From Ectobacillus antri (GTDB taxonomy: Bacteria > Bacillota > Bacilli > Bacillales > Bacillaceae_G), in contig NZ_RIAV01000004.1 of the NCBI RefSeq assembly GCF_003852715.1, forward strand, positions 1-64,000: 64,000 bases of DNA, in the 5' to 3' direction. The notes beneath the pieces are model-generated. The model was not told the origin of the DNA, ran no database searches, and saw nothing but the letters and a program-made list of their open reading frames with translations. The translations under genes and the position numbers were made by a program. Below, piece by piece: positions 55,224 to 64,000 of the stretch; the stretch's first letter is position 1; every line of letters starts with the position of its first letter.

Positions 55224-56252
55224 ATGGGGAAAATTACGGTCGTAGGAGCTGGAAGCTGGGGGACAGCGCTAGCCATGGTACTTGCTGACAATGGTCACGA
55301 AGTTCGTTTATGGGGTGCACGTGAAGAGCAAATGGATGAAGTAAATCAAAGTCGTACAAACCATAAATATCTACCGGGTATTACGCTCCCAATAGGAATC
55401 ACTGCTTATGTATCGCTTGAAGAAGCATTGCAAGGTACGGAGCATGTGCTTCTTGTAGTTCCAACCAAAGCGATACGTGAAGTATTGGCAAACATGCGCA
55501 CCGTTTTAAAACATGCAGTAACAGTTACACATGCAAGCAAAGGGATAGAACCAGATACATCAAAACGTATTTCAGAAATGATTGAAGAAGAGTTACCTGT
55601 ACATTTGCTCCGCGATGTAGTAGTGTTATCAGGACCAAGTCATGCAGAAGAAGTAGCACTGCGTCAACCGACTACTGTTACTTCTGCTTCTAAAAATATG
55701 GAAGCAGCAGAAGCCGTTCAAGACTTGTTTATGAACAACGAATATTTCCGGGTCTATACCAACCCTGATATTATTGGGGTAGAACTTGGCGGGGCACTGA
55801 AAAATATAATTGCTTTGGCTGCCGGTATGACAGATGGACTGGGTTTTGGGGATAATGCCAAAGCTGCCTTGATGACGCGTGGTTTAGCGGAAATTGCTCG
55901 CTTAGGAAGAGCGATGGGCGCAGATCCATTGACTTTTGCTGGTTTGACAGGAATGGGTGATTTAATCGTTACTTGTACGAGTGTGCATAGTCGAAATTGG
56001 CGTGCAGGTAACCTTCTTGGTAAAGGTCATTCCCTGGAGGATGTACTTGAAAGTATGGGTATGGTTGTAGAAGGCGTGCGAACTACGAAGGCTGCATATC
56101 AATTAGCAGATAAGATTGGTGTTGACATGCCGATTACAGCAGCGTTATATGAAGTGCTGTTTCATGGTAAGGATGTAAAAGAAGCGGTAGGTTCCTTAAT
56201 GGGACGTGTTCGTAAGCATGAGGTAGAAGCAGTTCCAAATCTATATAAATAA
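55224..56252 (+). CDS. gpsA: Glycerol-3-phosphate dehydrogenase [NAD(P)+]
   Basis: A 342-residue enzyme reducing dihydroxyacetone phosphate to sn-glycerol-3-phosphate for phospholipid synthesis. N-terminal NAD(P) motif GAGSWGTALA, catalytic region GGALKNIIALAAGMTDGLGFGDN (two short conserved halves), and TRGLAEIARLG. The start has AAGGAGGT. It is co-transcribed with der and terminates at a long hairpin. Confidence 0.96.
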   Translation: MGKITVVGAGSWGTALAMVLADNGHEVRLWGAREEQMDEVNQSRTNHKYLPGITLPIGITAYVSLEEALQGTEHVLLVVPTKAIREVLANMRTVLKHAVTVTHASKGIEPDTSKRISEMIEEELPVHLLRDVVVLSGPSHAEEVALRQPTTVTSASKNMEAAEAVQDLFMNNEYFRVYTNPDIIGVELGGALKNIIALAAGMTDGLGFGDNAKAALMTRGLAEIARLGRAMGADPLTFAGLTGMGDLIVTCTSVHSRNWRAGNLLGKGHSLEDVLESMGMVVEGVRTTKAAYQLADKIGVDMPITAALYEVLFHGKDVKEAVGSLMGRVRKHEVEAVPNLYK

Positions 56253-56294
56253 GTTGTATCGTAAAAAACGTTGTAAGAAGCGACTTACATACCC

Positions 56295-56330
56295 AAAAAG
56301 AAGCTGTCCCATCTGGGACAGCTTCTTTTT
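56295..56330 (+). terminator. Terminator of der-gpsA
   Basis: Sixteen-bp perfect stem AAAAAGAAGCTGTCCC / GGGACAGCTTCTTTTT with a 4-nt loop. Confidence 0.95.
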
Positions 56331-56347
56331 CGTAACTAGGTGTTTTC

Positions 56348-56374
56348 ACCAAATTCATTTGTGTGCATACACTA
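56348..56374 (+). promoter_or_regulatory. Sigma-K-type promoter of spoVIF
   Basis: ACC (56348-56350), a 15-bp spacer and CATACACTA (56366-56374), fitting the sigma-K pattern AC-N15-17-CATANNNTA. It lies 33 bp upstream of the spoVIF start, in line with late mother-cell expression. Confidence 0.6.
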
Positions 56375-56407
56375 AAGTGTAGAATACAGGAGAGGGTGGT
56401 AGTACCT

Positions 56408-56659
56408 ATGTCAAACAACTTTTTTGATAATGTAGAAAAGCAAACAAAAGTGAATAAAGAGGATATTTTTAAATTAGCTTCCTCTGTCCAAAATGCGAAT
56501 TTAAAAGATGAGCAAGTGTTGCGTCAATTAATTCATCAAGTTGCAGCGATGGCCGGTCGTCAAGTACCCAAGGAAAAAGAGGATCAAATCGTTAAAGCAA
56601 TCATCAGTAACAATCTTCCTGCAGACCTGAGCACATTAGGAAATATGTTTAAAAAGTAA
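56408..56659 (+). CDS. spoVIF: Stage VI sporulation protein F
   Basis: An 83-residue helical protein. The ATG at 56408 has GAGAGGGTGG upstream. The FFDNVEKQTKVNKEDIFKLA, QNANLKDEQ and MAGRQVPKEKEDQIV segments match SpoVIF (YjcC) of B. subtilis, a sigma-K-dependent protein needed for proper coat assembly via GerE-regulated genes. It lies between gpsA and the yphE/spoIVA cluster. Confidence 0.85.
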   Translation: MSNNFFDNVEKQTKVNKEDIFKLASSVQNANLKDEQVLRQLIHQVAAMAGRQVPKEKEDQIVKAIISNNLPADLSTLGNMFKK

Positions 56660-56730
56660 CCAACATATGCAGAAAATGCATATGATACAATGTATGAAAA
56701 TACATGGGCTAAATAGGGAATTTTGGTCAG

Positions 56731-56759
56731 CCGAAGCGAAAGGCCCCTTTTCGTTTCGG
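56731..56759 (+). terminator. Terminator after spoVIF
   Basis: CCGAAGCGAAA / TTTCGTTTCGG stem with one wobble and a 7-nt loop, then TGTTTTTT. A second, smaller dyad (CATATGCA / TGCATATG, 56664-56684) precedes it. Confidence 0.75.
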
Positions 56760-56836
56760 TGTTTTTTATTTATACTGATTTTTTAAAAAAAATTTGCTAG
56801 AATAGAAATTGGATTGATACATAAAGGGGTGCAAAT

Positions 56837-57034
56837 ATGGCTTTAATGAAGATGTGGTTTTCATTCGGGGCGATGGGAATGATGTTTATCGCCATCTTGT
56901 TTATTTTAATGAGTCGTCATAAAATAAGTAATCCATTTTTGAAAGGGATTACTGCTTTTATAGCGTATTCATTTATGATTGTTTCTGGGCTCATTATTTT
57001 TGTGGTTGTGTTTAGTGGACCTGTTAGTAAATAA
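56837..57034 (+). CDS. yphE: DUF2768 family small membrane protein (YphE)
   Basis: A 65-residue protein with two hydrophobic segments (about 7-25 and 38-62) and AAAGGGGTG before the ATG. Size, topology and place upstream of yphF and spoIVA match YphE (DUF2768). Function unknown. The next gene starts 12 bp later. Confidence 0.8.
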   Translation: MALMKMWFSFGAMGMMFIAILFILMSRHKISNPFLKGITAFIAYSFMIVSGLIIFVVVFSGPVSK

Positions 57035-57045
57035 AAAGGTTGTGA

Positions 57046-57765
57046 ATGTTTGTGAAAAAAATAATGATGGTGGTATTTATGTTCTGTGTAGCCGTGTTGT
57101 CAGGTTGCATGTACCCACAAGAGAGACTGCAGCAAAATCAAATACCGTATCCGGATCAATTACAGATTGTGCAAGGTGCAGTAAATCAATATAAAGAAGC
57201 AAATGGTGGTTTGCTACCAATTAAAACACGGGAAATGGATACGCCACTCTATCAAAAGTATCCAATTGAATTTACTAAGCTTTCCCCAAGATTTATGCCA
57301 GAACCGCCTAGCAATGCTTTTGAAAATGGTGGTATATACCAATATGTACTCATTGATGCGGAAACAAATCCAACTGTAAAATTAATCGATTTACGGATCG
57401 CAGAAGAAATTCGCGATCTTAAACTGAAAATTAAGATGTATCGGGACGAACATAAGTATCCTCCCTTTAAAAAAGTGATAGCGGACGGTGTGTATACATT
57501 AGATTATCAAAAACTAAAGTATAAAGAGGAGCCTTTTGTAGAGAGTCCTTATTCAGGAAAAAATCTCCCGTTTGTTATTGATGCACAGGGAGAGGTATAT
57601 GTAGACTATCGCATCGATTTATACGAGATTCTAAGAAAAAATGTTGTTACAATGCAAGAGGGACAGGATATTCGGTTTCTATTAACTGAAAAATCGCCAT
57701 TCGTACCAGCATATTCTCTTCCTTATACAATAAAAGATAACGAGCCAATTTTTTTCGTTCAATAA
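57046..57765 (+). CDS. yphF: YphF-like lipoprotein
   Basis: A 239-residue lipoprotein with signal peptide and lipobox LSGC (Cys about 21). The mature part is a mixed alpha/beta protein rich in Tyr/Pro/Lys, with repeated pattern QYKEANGGLLPIKTR and MYRDEHKYPPFKKVIADG that suggests a duplicated domain. ATG 57046 is 6 bp after AAAGG. It is the second gene of a yphE-yphF pair upstream of spoIVA. Function unknown. Confidence 0.82.
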   Translation: MFVKKIMMVVFMFCVAVLSGCMYPQERLQQNQIPYPDQLQIVQGAVNQYKEANGGLLPIKTREMDTPLYQKYPIEFTKLSPRFMPEPPSNAFENGGIYQYVLIDAETNPTVKLIDLRIAEEIRDLKLKIKMYRDEHKYPPFKKVIADGVYTLDYQKLKYKEEPFVESPYSGKNLPFVIDAQGEVYVDYRIDLYEILRKNVVTMQEGQDIRFLLTEKSPFVPAYSLPYTIKDNEPIFFVQ

Positions 57766-57771
57766 GTCATG

Positions 57772-57814
57772 AACCCTTCTGTTTAGGAATAACTTTCTAA
57801 AAGAAGGGTTTTTT
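57772..57814 (+). terminator. Terminator of yphEF
   Basis: AACCCTTCT / AGAAGGGTT stem with a 21-nt A/T-rich loop, then six T. Confidence 0.75.
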
Positions 57815-57850
57815 ACTTCGTCCATGGAGGAAAAAATTTTTCAACAAACA

Positions 57851-57881
57851 GTCATAATAAATTAGGACAAATTCATACTTA
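57851..57881 (+). promoter_or_regulatory. Candidate sigma-E promoter of spoIVA
   Basis: -35 GTCATAAT (57851-57858), 15-bp spacer, -10 CATACTTA (57874-57881), about 65 bp upstream of the start. The -35 is one base from consensus and the -10 is weaker. spoIVA is sigma-E-controlled in B. subtilis. Confidence 0.5.
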
Positions 57882-57945
57882 TATAGTGTCCTGACTACTA
57901 GAATGAAAAATACATTCCCAATAACTCTCAAGGAGGGGATTTCGT

Positions 57946-59424
57946 TTGGAAAAGATTGATATTTTCAAAGATATCGCTGAACGGACCGGTGGTGATATCT
58001 ACTTTGGAGTGGTAGGTGCTGTTCGCACCGGTAAGTCGACGTTCATTAAAAAGTTTATGGAACTTGTTGTAATTCCTAACATCGGTAACGAAGCAGATCG
58101 CCAACGTGCACAAGATGAATTACCACAAAGTGCCGCTGGTAGAACAATTATGACAACAGAGCCAAAGTTTGTACCGAATCAGGCAGTGTCGATTCAAGTA
58201 GAAGATGGGTTAGCTGTTAATATTAGGTTGGTTGATTGTGTAGGCTATACGGTACCAGGAGCAAAGGGATATGAGGACGAGAATGGACCTCGTATGATAA
58301 ACACACCTTGGTATGAAGAACCAATTCCGTTTCATGAAGCAGCTGAAATTGGAACACGTAAAGTAATACAAGAACATTCTACAATCGGTGTTGTTGTTAC
58401 TACAGACGGTACTATCGGTGAAATTCCGCGCCGCGATTACCTAGAAGCCGAAGAGCGTGTTGTAAATGAATTAAAAGAAGTAGGAAAGCCATTTATTATG
58501 GTCATCAACACTGTACAGCCGTATCATCCTGATACAGAGCAATTGCGTCAGCATTTAATTGAGCAATATGACATTCCTGTTCTTGCGATGAGTGTAGAAG
58601 GTATGCGAGAAGGGGATGTGTTAAATGTACTTCGTGAAGCGCTATATGAATTCCCTGTTTTAGAGGTTAATGTAAATCTACCGAGCTGGGTGATGGTGCT
58701 AAATGAAAGTCATTGGTTGCGACAAAGCTATCAAGAAGCTGTACAAGAAACAGTCAAAGACATTAAACGTCTTCGTGATGTAGATCGTGTCGTTTGGCAA
58801 TTCAGTCAGTATGAATTTATTGATCGAGCAAGCCTTGCTGGTATTGATATGGGGCAAGGTGTTGCTGAAATTGATCTATACGCACCAGATGAGCTGTATG
58901 ATCAAATTCTAAAAGAGGTTGTCGGCGTAGAAATTCGCGGTAAAGATCATTTACTGAAGCTTATGCTAGACTTTGCTCATGCAAAAATGGAATATGATCA
59001 AGTAGCAGATGCACTGCGCATGGTGAAGCAAACGGGATATGGCGTTGCTGCTCCTGCACTAGCTGATATGAGTCTAGATGAGCCAGAAATTATTCGCCAT
59101 GGATCACGTTTTGGTGTAAAGTTAAAGGCTGTAGCTCCTTCAATTCATATGATTAAGGTTGATGTAGAATCTACTTTTGAACCTATCATCGGTACCGAAA
59201 AGCAAAGTGAAGAGCTAGTTCGATACTTAATGCAGGATTTTGAGGATAATCCGTTATCTATTTGGAAATCTGATATCTTCGGCCGTTCGCTTAGCTCTAT
59301 TGTGAGAGAGGGAATTCAAGCAAAGCTTTCACTTATGCCTGAGAATGCAAGGTATAAGTTAAAGGAAACACTTGAACGCATCATCAATGAAGGTTCAGGC
59401 GGTTTAATTGCCATCATCTTGTAA
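57946..59424 (+). CDS. spoIVA: Stage IV sporulation ATPase SpoIVA
   Basis: A 492-residue coat-basement protein that polymerises on the outer forespore membrane using ATP. TTG start with AAGGAGGGG 5 bp upstream. P-loop GAVRTGKST, switch-like LVDCVGYTVPGAKG, sensor segments PFIMVINT, and the C-terminal localisation region ending GSGGLIAIIL are intact; length equals that in B. subtilis. It is monocistronic. Confidence 0.97.
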   Translation: MEKIDIFKDIAERTGGDIYFGVVGAVRTGKSTFIKKFMELVVIPNIGNEADRQRAQDELPQSAAGRTIMTTEPKFVPNQAVSIQVEDGLAVNIRLVDCVGYTVPGAKGYEDENGPRMINTPWYEEPIPFHEAAEIGTRKVIQEHSTIGVVVTTDGTIGEIPRRDYLEAEERVVNELKEVGKPFIMVINTVQPYHPDTEQLRQHLIEQYDIPVLAMSVEGMREGDVLNVLREALYEFPVLEVNVNLPSWVMVLNESHWLRQSYQEAVQETVKDIKRLRDVDRVVWQFSQYEFIDRASLAGIDMGQGVAEIDLYAPDELYDQILKEVVGVEIRGKDHLLKLMLDFAHAKMEYDQVADALRMVKQTGYGVAAPALADMSLDEPEIIRHGSRFGVKLKAVAPSIHMIKVDVESTFEPIIGTEKQSEELVRYLMQDFEDNPLSIWKSDIFGRSLSSIVREGIQAKLSLMPENARYKLKETLERIINEGSGGLIAIIL

Positions 59425-59425
59425 G

Positions 59426-59448
59426 AAATCCTCCTTTGCGGAGGGTTT
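59426..59448 (+). terminator. Terminator of spoIVA
   Basis: AAATCCTCC / GGAGGGTTT stem with one wobble and a 5-nt loop, then TCTTTTATTTTT. Confidence 0.8.
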
Positions 59449-59470
59449 CTTTTATTTTTACTTTTGTTTA

Positions 59471-59533
59471 GTCTCCTTTTGAATTGCTTTTGTTTCAGGA
59501 GCCTTATTCCTCTTCACTTTAATAAACAAGTCC
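59471..59533 (+). repeat. AGGCT-family repeat, partial and decayed copy E
   Basis: Only the right-hand half is recognisable: GTCTCCTTTTGAATTGCTTT, TTCAGGAG, CCTCTTCACTTTAATAAACAAG align with copy B positions 34818-34865. Many C-to-T changes suggest an old copy. The terminal repeat is absent. It lies between spoIVA and hbs; the rest of that gap is A/T-rich leader. Confidence 0.65.
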
Positions 59534-59601
59534 TATTATACGGTATCTAAAAACTGAGTCATTACCATGTAGAAATATTGGTAACATTTTCTTTAAAAAG
59601 A

Positions 59602-59630
59602 TTGAATTATACGTAATTATCGTATAAGAT
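59602..59630 (+). promoter_or_regulatory. Candidate hbs promoter
   Basis: -35 TTGAAT (59602-59607), 17-bp spacer, -10 TAAGAT (59625-59630), about 120 bp upstream of the start, leaving a long A/T-rich untranslated leader. Confidence 0.45.
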
Positions 59631-59750
59631 AGGGCAAGATAATAAATTATCTGCACCATGGTGGTATAGAATTTCTTTAAATTGCCTACAAATGAAGATA
59701 AGACACACTTATCATTCATAGAGTGGTCCTTTTGGGAGGAGGTGAATGGC

Positions 59751-60026
59751 ATGAATAAGACTGATTTAGTAAATGCGGTTGCGGAGGCAAGTGATATTGC
59801 AAAAAAAGATGCGACAAAAGCTGTTGATGCTGTTTTTGATGCAATCTTAGAAGCGCTAAAGAATGGTGATAAGGTACAGTTGATCGGATTCGGAAATTTC
59901 GAAGTTCGTGAACGTGCTGCTCGCAAGGGACGCAATCCTCAAACTGGCGAAGAAATCGAAATCGCTGCAAGCAAGGTACCTGCGTTCAAACCAGGAAAAG
60001 CGTTAAAAGACGCGGTTCAACAATAA
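59751..60026 (+). CDS. hbs: DNA-binding protein HU
   Basis: A 91-residue HU/IHF-family nucleoid protein. The ATG at 59751 follows a perfect AGGAGGTGA. It has the two-helix dimer part ([12 protein letters not shown]) and the DNA-wrapping arm with [12 protein letters not shown] and the conserved Pro near the tip. Location between spoIVA and folE matches hbs of B. subtilis. It compacts DNA and is probably essential. Confidence 0.97.
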   Translation: MNKTDLVNAVAEASDIAKKDATKAVDAVFDAILEALKNGDKVQLIGFGNFEVRERAARKGRNPQTGEEIEIAASKVPAFKPGKALKDAVQQ

Positions 60027-60058
60027 ATTATACAGCGCTACATAAATGCTGCGTTTTA

Positions 60059-60090
60059 AAAGACTCCATTTCATATGAAATGGAGTCTTT
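60059..60090 (+). terminator. Terminator of hbs
   Basis: Perfect 32-bp palindrome (arms AAAGACTCCATTTCAT) followed by TTTT. Confidence 0.92.
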
Positions 60091-60296
60091 TTTACTGTTG
60101 CGGAGTAAAGCGGGGCTTGGAGAGATGTTGGTAACAGATTTATCTAGTCCTTCGAGTGGTTTCTTATTTTTATATATTTTTATATATTATAAATATTTTT
60201 ATAAAAAACCCCGTTTTTATATTATAATAATCTTATCTAAATATATTATGTTTTTAGGAATTTAAAATACTGACAGTTGTAAAGGGGACGTCTTTG

Positions 60297-62009
60297 ATGA
60301 ACGGACTAAAGAATTTGAAGGTAAGAACGAAGATTTTCTTCATAATTTTCATTAGTACTTTTGCATTATTCGCTGTAGGGGCAACAGGCTTCTATCATAT
60401 GCATACCATGAAAGAAAATACGACAGAAATGTATAATGACCGGTTACTTCCTATTAGATGGGTTAATATTGCCAGAGCAAATTTACATATTGTAAAAGGG
60501 AATGTGCTTGAAACAATGTTAACGAGTGATCCATCCAGGCAGGAAGAGTTGATGAAAGAAATTGATGAGGCAATGAAAGAGAATAATGATTTAATAAAGC
60601 GTTATAGTGAAAGAGAACTGAGTGGATTTGAGCAAGAGAGACTCAAAAAATACAACACACTTATATCCATATACAAAGTAGAAAGAGAGAGGGTTTTAGA
60701 AACCTTGTTAACTGGAAATAAAGAAGCCGCTTATTTGCAGTTCCAACAAAAAGCTAATCCTGCCCTGCTAGAAGCCGAGAAAATTATTAAAGAATTGGCG
60801 CAGTATAATGCAGAGACCGCAGAAAAATTAGACCTTGAAAATACCAACAGTGCTCATAATGCAGATCGTACTATTTTGTGTATTATTATAGGAGCTATGG
60901 TGAGTAGCATTGGAGTTGGGGTGTTTATTTCGAGATTAATTACCCAGCCATTAAAAGAGGTGCAACGTTTAATGGGAATTGCTGAAACAGGGGATTTAAC
61001 AGCGGTAGGTAGTTATTACTCCAAAGATGAAATTGGTATGTTAATTAAATCGTATAACCAAATGTTGCGAGGGTTTCGTTCAGTCATTGTTCAAATTCAT
61101 GAAACCGCACATGTTTTAGCTGCAAATTCAGAGGAGCTTGTTGCCTCGGAAGAACAAGCACGAACAGCAAGTAATCAAATTACAAATCATATGCATGCTG
61201 TATCCATCGGAGCAGCGCAACAGTTGGAGCAACTGCAACAGGTGACGATTGCAACAGAAGAAATGGTATCTGGTATCCAGAACATTGCAGTAAATACACA
61301 AAATGTAGAGCAAGCTTCCCGTCATACGAAATCCCAGACGGAAGAGGGGCGGGCATTTGTCTTTACTTCGGTTCAGCAAATGAAGCAAATCTCAGAAGCG
61401 GTAAAAGTATCAGCGGAGTTTATACAATATATGCACAAAAGCTCTCAAGATATTGAAAAAATTGTAACTGCTATTACTGATATTTCGGGACAAACAAATT
61501 TATTGGCTTTAAATGCCAGTATTGAAGCTGCCCGTGCTGGTGAAAATGGTAGAGGCTTTGCTGTAGTAGCTGACGAGGTTCGTAAGCTGGCAGAACAAAC
61601 AGCCGTTTCTGCACAGCAAATTAAACAACTTATTCAACAAATTCAAAGTCAGTCTTCGCATTGTGTAGAGTCAATGAGCCTTGTTACGGAAGAAGTGGAA
61701 TCTGGTGTTGGTGGTATGAGTAAAATTGATAATGCCTTTGAAGGTATTATGCAAGCGGTTGCGAGGATGTTTGCAGAGGTGCAAGCGGTCGCCTCTATAT
61801 CCCAGCAACTCGCTGTTGGAAGTGAGCAAGTAGCTGCATCAGCAGTGCAAATTGCGGATGTATCTCGTGAAGCAACGCATTCTATTCAAACTGTTTCTAT
61901 TGTATCTCAATCTCAAGAGGCATCTATGGAAGATATTTCGCAAGCAGCTAAGAGTCTTGCTAATCTGGCTGAAGATATGCAACAAACCGTGGGGCGATTT
62001 AAATTTTAA
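60297..62009 (+). CDS. Methyl-accepting chemotaxis protein
   Basis: A 570-residue chemoreceptor. ATG 60297 with AAAGGGGA upstream. N-terminal membrane segment (about 12-34), extracytoplasmic four-helix-bundle ligand domain (4HB_MCP type, about 35-190), second membrane segment (about 193-213), HAMP (about 214-268), and the cytoplasmic signalling domain with hairpin tip [20 protein letters not shown] and Glu/Gln methylation pairs. The ligand is unknown. It stands alone between hbs and folE, a position that varies among Bacillus. Confidence 0.9.
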   Translation: MNGLKNLKVRTKIFFIIFISTFALFAVGATGFYHMHTMKENTTEMYNDRLLPIRWVNIARANLHIVKGNVLETMLTSDPSRQEELMKEIDEAMKENNDLIKRYSERELSGFEQERLKKYNTLISIYKVERERVLETLLTGNKEAAYLQFQQKANPALLEAEKIIKELAQYNAETAEKLDLENTNSAHNADRTILCIIIGAMVSSIGVGVFISRLITQPLKEVQRLMGIAETGDLTAVGSYYSKDEIGMLIKSYNQMLRGFRSVIVQIHETAHVLAANSEELVASEEQARTASNQITNHMHAVSIGAAQQLEQLQQVTIATEEMVSGIQNIAVNTQNVEQASRHTKSQTEEGRAFVFTSVQQMKQISEAVKVSAEFIQYMHKSSQDIEKIVTAITDISGQTNLLALNASIEAARAGENGRGFAVVADEVRKLAEQTAVSAQQIKQLIQQIQSQSSHCVESMSLVTEEVESGVGGMSKIDNAFEGIMQAVARMFAEVQAVASISQQLAVGSEQVAASAVQIADVSREATHSIQTVSIVSQSQEASMEDISQAAKSLANLAEDMQQTVGRFKF

Positions 62010-62120
62010 TGATATATAATTCTATACGTTGTATAGTGCTGATTTTTGCTTTTAAAAACATGTTTATGCTAGAATGTGTTCATATGAACACTAGCTATGA
62101 GTTTGGGAGGATTTAAACGG

Positions 62121-62690
62121 ATGTCAAAAGTAAACTTAACACAAATTGAAGAAGCAGTCAGATTAATTTTGGAAGCAATCGGAGATGATCCAAATCGAGA
62201 AGGTGTGTTAGAAACACCTAAGCGTGTGGCCAAAATGTATGCTGAAGTATTTTCAGGCATGCACGAAGATCCAAAAGAGCATTTACATAAAGTGTTTGGA
62301 GAAGAACATGAGGAACTAGTTCTTGTGAAAGATATCCCGTTCTATTCTATGTGTGAACATCATCTTGTTCCATTTTATGGAGTAGCACATGTTGCATATA
62401 TTCCAAAAGGTGGTCGTGTAACAGGACTAAGCAAGCTGGCACGTACAGTGGATACAATAGCGCGTAGACCGCAGTTGCAAGAACGTATCACTTCTAGTGT
62501 TGTCGATGCTATTATGGAAGTTCTTGAGCCTCATGGTGCAATGGTAGTTGTGGAAGCTGAGCATATGTGCATGACAATGCGCGGTGTGAAAAAACCGGGA
62601 GCGAAGACAGTGACATCTGCTGTACGTGGCGTATTGGAAACTGATGCAGCAGCCAGAGCAGAGGTATTATCTTTCATTAAATCTAACTAA
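62121..62690 (+). CDS. folE: GTP cyclohydrolase I
   Basis: A 189-residue enzyme opening GTP to dihydroneopterin triphosphate, the first step of folate synthesis. The ATG at 62121 has GGGAGGA upstream. The zinc ligands lie in MCEHHLVPF (Cys and His) and CMTMRG. Active-site signature [12 protein letters not shown] is intact. In B. subtilis it is mtrA and is followed by mtrB (TRAP); here no mtrB follows. Confidence 0.96.
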   Translation: MSKVNLTQIEEAVRLILEAIGDDPNREGVLETPKRVAKMYAEVFSGMHEDPKEHLHKVFGEEHEELVLVKDIPFYSMCEHHLVPFYGVAHVAYIPKGGRVTGLSKLARTVDTIARRPQLQERITSSVVDAIMEVLEPHGAMVVVEAEHMCMTMRGVKKPGAKTVTSAVRGVLETDAAARAEVLSFIKSN

Positions 62691-62716
62691 AGAAAAGCAG
62701 GACACTGCTTTTCTTT
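62689..62716 (+). terminator. Terminator of folE
   Basis: Twelve-bp perfect stem AAAGAAAAGCAG / CTGCTTTTCTTT with a 4-nt loop. Confidence 0.93.
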
Positions 62717-62726
62717 TTTTATCATT

Positions 62727-62939
62727 AGGCTGTTTTCGCAAACTTTGTAAATAGTGGGGAGTGGTTGATTTCCGCTCGGGGTTGCTCGCTTTCCGCGGGG
62801 CGTGCGGTGAGCCTCCTCGGCTTACAGCCTGTGGGGTCTCACCTGACCCGCTGCTCCCGCAGGAGTCTCGTACCTTCCGCTCCAACCAACCTGAAACAAA
62901 GAAACCTATTTAAAACAACAATCTTTTAGAAAAGAGCCT
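62727..62939 (+). repeat. Interspersed repeat, AGGCT family, copy C
   Basis: A 213-bp element with ends AGGCTGTTTTC / GAAAAGAGCCT (10 of 11 positions inverted) and the most G/C-rich core of all copies (GGTTGATTTCCGCTCGGGG, CGCTTTCCGCGGGG, CCTGTGGGGTCTCACC, CCCGCAGGAGTCTCG). The high G/C content and intact stems suggest a young copy. The gap 62691-63109 also has a dyad CCTTTAG / CTAAAGG (62996-63024) before hepS. Confidence 0.85.
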
Positions 62940-63109
62940 ATCATTAACAGGCAGTAAGACAACAACTGTCCGTAAAAACTAATTGGTTCAACTAACCTTT
63001 AGTGTGAAAATCGTTCGCTAAAGGAAGTTTCACCTTATAGTAAAACACATCCATGTGATATAATAGGTTTTATTGCACGTAGGATTTTTTAGAAACAAGG
63101 GTGATGTAA

Positions 63110-63808
63110 GTGTATAATAATGACTTCAAGATATTGAAGGAAAGGCTTCAAGTAAAGTTGCAGCATCCCGTCCTTATGCAGCATATTGATATGCCTGATA
63201 TAGATGAGGAGAAGTTGCTCTTATTGTATTCAATATTAAAAAGTGCCAAATTACATACAAAGCATATAGAGCATTATGCTGTGGCAGTGATGCTTGTTCA
63301 AATCGCTCTTGATACACATGAAAAAGTTTCCGAAATGAATGTGAAGAAACGCCAGCTTACAGTACTAGCAGGAGATTACTATAGCGGACTGTATTATCAT
63401 TTATTAGCTGATAATCATGATATTTCTTTTATTAGAACATTGGCTAAAGCGATCGAAGAAGTGAATGAACATAAAATTTATCTTCATCAACATAAGGCAT
63501 CTACTGTGAATGAAATGATTTATAGTGTGCAAATGATTGAAGCGTCTCTCATTATGAAAACGTGTCAGCATTTTCAAGTTACTGATTGGGAAGAATACGC
63601 GGCTTCATTTTTAGGATATGCACGTATTGCCAGAGAATATAAACAGGCTTGCAATGGTGAAAGTTCAGTTATTTTTGCAGCGTGGAAAAGCTTATCTGGT
63701 GAGAAATGGGAACAAGAGTATCATGTGTATAAACAAAACGCTGCGATGGAGCTGATTGACTCTCCCATATACGCGCAATGGACAGCTATGACTGGGCATC
63801 AACTTTAA
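63110..63808 (+). CDS. hepS: Heptaprenyl diphosphate synthase component I
   Basis: A 232-residue helical, non-catalytic subunit of the two-component prenyl synthase that makes the C35 tail of menaquinone-7. GTG start with AGGGTGATG. The [17 protein letters not shown] segment and a largely helical bundle match HepS. The catalytic partner hepT is expected after menG, beyond the window. It is 17 bp upstream of menG. Confidence 0.88.
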   Translation: MYNNDFKILKERLQVKLQHPVLMQHIDMPDIDEEKLLLLYSILKSAKLHTKHIEHYAVAVMLVQIALDTHEKVSEMNVKKRQLTVLAGDYYSGLYYHLLADNHDISFIRTLAKAIEEVNEHKIYLHQHKASTVNEMIYSVQMIEASLIMKTCQHFQVTDWEEYAASFLGYARIAREYKQACNGESSVIFAAWKSLSGEKWEQEYHVYKQNAAMELIDSPIYAQWTAMTGHQL

Positions 63809-63825
63809 TAGGAGGTAAAGCATCT

Positions 63826-64000
63826 ATGCAACAATCAAAAGAAGAACGTGTACACGATGTGTTTGAAAAAATTTACAAAAAGTACGATGTAATGAATTCT
63901 GTCATTAGCTTTCAACGGCATAAGGCATGGCGTAAATATACAATGAAAGTCATGAATGTAAAGCCTGGTCAAACGGCATTAGATGTGTGCTGCGGTACAG
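63826..64000 (+). CDS. menG: Demethylmenaquinone methyltransferase (5' part)
   Basis: Fifty-eight codons to the window edge, starting at ATG 63826 after AGGAGGTAAA. The sequence ([33 protein letters not shown]) is the N-terminus of the UbiE/COQ5 family with the start of the SAM motif I. It methylates demethylmenaquinone in the last step of menaquinone synthesis. hepS-menG order matches Bacillus. The 3' part is outside the window. Confidence 0.93.
   Translation, partial: MQQSKEERVHDVFEKIYKKYDVMNSVISFQRHKAWRKYTMKVMNVKPGQTALDVCCGT

Overview
The window looks like a chromosomal segment of an endospore-forming, AT-rich Bacillaceae species. The evidence is the run of Bacillus marker genes (ypuI, dacB-spmAB, rluB, resABCDE, ribU, fer, ypbB-recS, gudB, bdr, cmk, rpsA-like, fni, yphAB, der, gpsA, spoVIF, spoIVA, hbs, folE, hepS, menG), strong AGGAGG-type ribosome binding sites, frequent GTG/TTG starts and classic hairpin-plus-T-tract terminators. 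ansA next to bdr and the absence of mtrB after folE resemble the Bacillus cereus side of the family more than B. subtilis. That is gene-order inference from memory, not a phylogeny.

Layout. 1-118 is the right end of an IS3-family insertion, ending 15 bp from the stop of a secreted M23 peptidase gene (133-1395, minus). 1.9-3.2 kb is a glutamate/dicarboxylate symporter. 3.5-7.0 kb is a LiaIH-LiaFSR envelope-stress operon. 7.1-8.8 kb holds small hypothetical genes, including a Pro/Gly repeat protein. 8.8-10.5 kb is a Pit phosphate transporter with its DUF47 partner (minus). 10.6-19 kb is a patchwork: interspersed repeats, a DUF72 protein, a compact tyrosine recombinase, an orphan sensor kinase, deoD, and small unknown or decayed genes. 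19.3-22.7 kb is one very large secreted hydrolase. 22.8-33.1 kb is conserved: sodF, sigma-E-type dacB-spmA-spmB, rluB, then resABC (cytochrome c biogenesis) and resDE (redox two-component system).

33.2-37.1 kb carries an ATP:cobalamin adenosyltransferase, an M23-LysM peptidase, an FMN riboswitch with ribU, and ferredoxin. 37.3-43.0 kb is ypbB-recS-ypbD-(short ypbE-like)-phosphoesterase-B12-binding MerR regulator-mecB. 43.3-47.8 kb is glutamate dehydrogenase, a spore-type amidase, bdr and ansA. 48-63.8 kb is the cmk-to-hepS core, including sporulation genes spoVIF and spoIVA. The window ends inside menG.

Themes. Respiration and redox (resA-E, fer, bdr, sodF, menG/hepS), spore envelope (dacB, spmAB, spoVIF, spoIVA) and wall remodelling (two M23 enzymes, two amidase domains) dominate. 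The least-explained material is two families of short interspersed repeats with terminal inverted repeats: an AGGCT-ended family with five copies and a TATATAAGT-ended family with three. Also notable are a CarH/LitR-like B12 photoreceptor candidate whose residue at the CarH His132 position appears to be Met, a 14-bp terminator-like hairpin inside the fni coding sequence, a 46-bp perfect palindrome, and regulatory-site candidates (Fur, cre). I see no rRNA, tRNA or CRISPR array.
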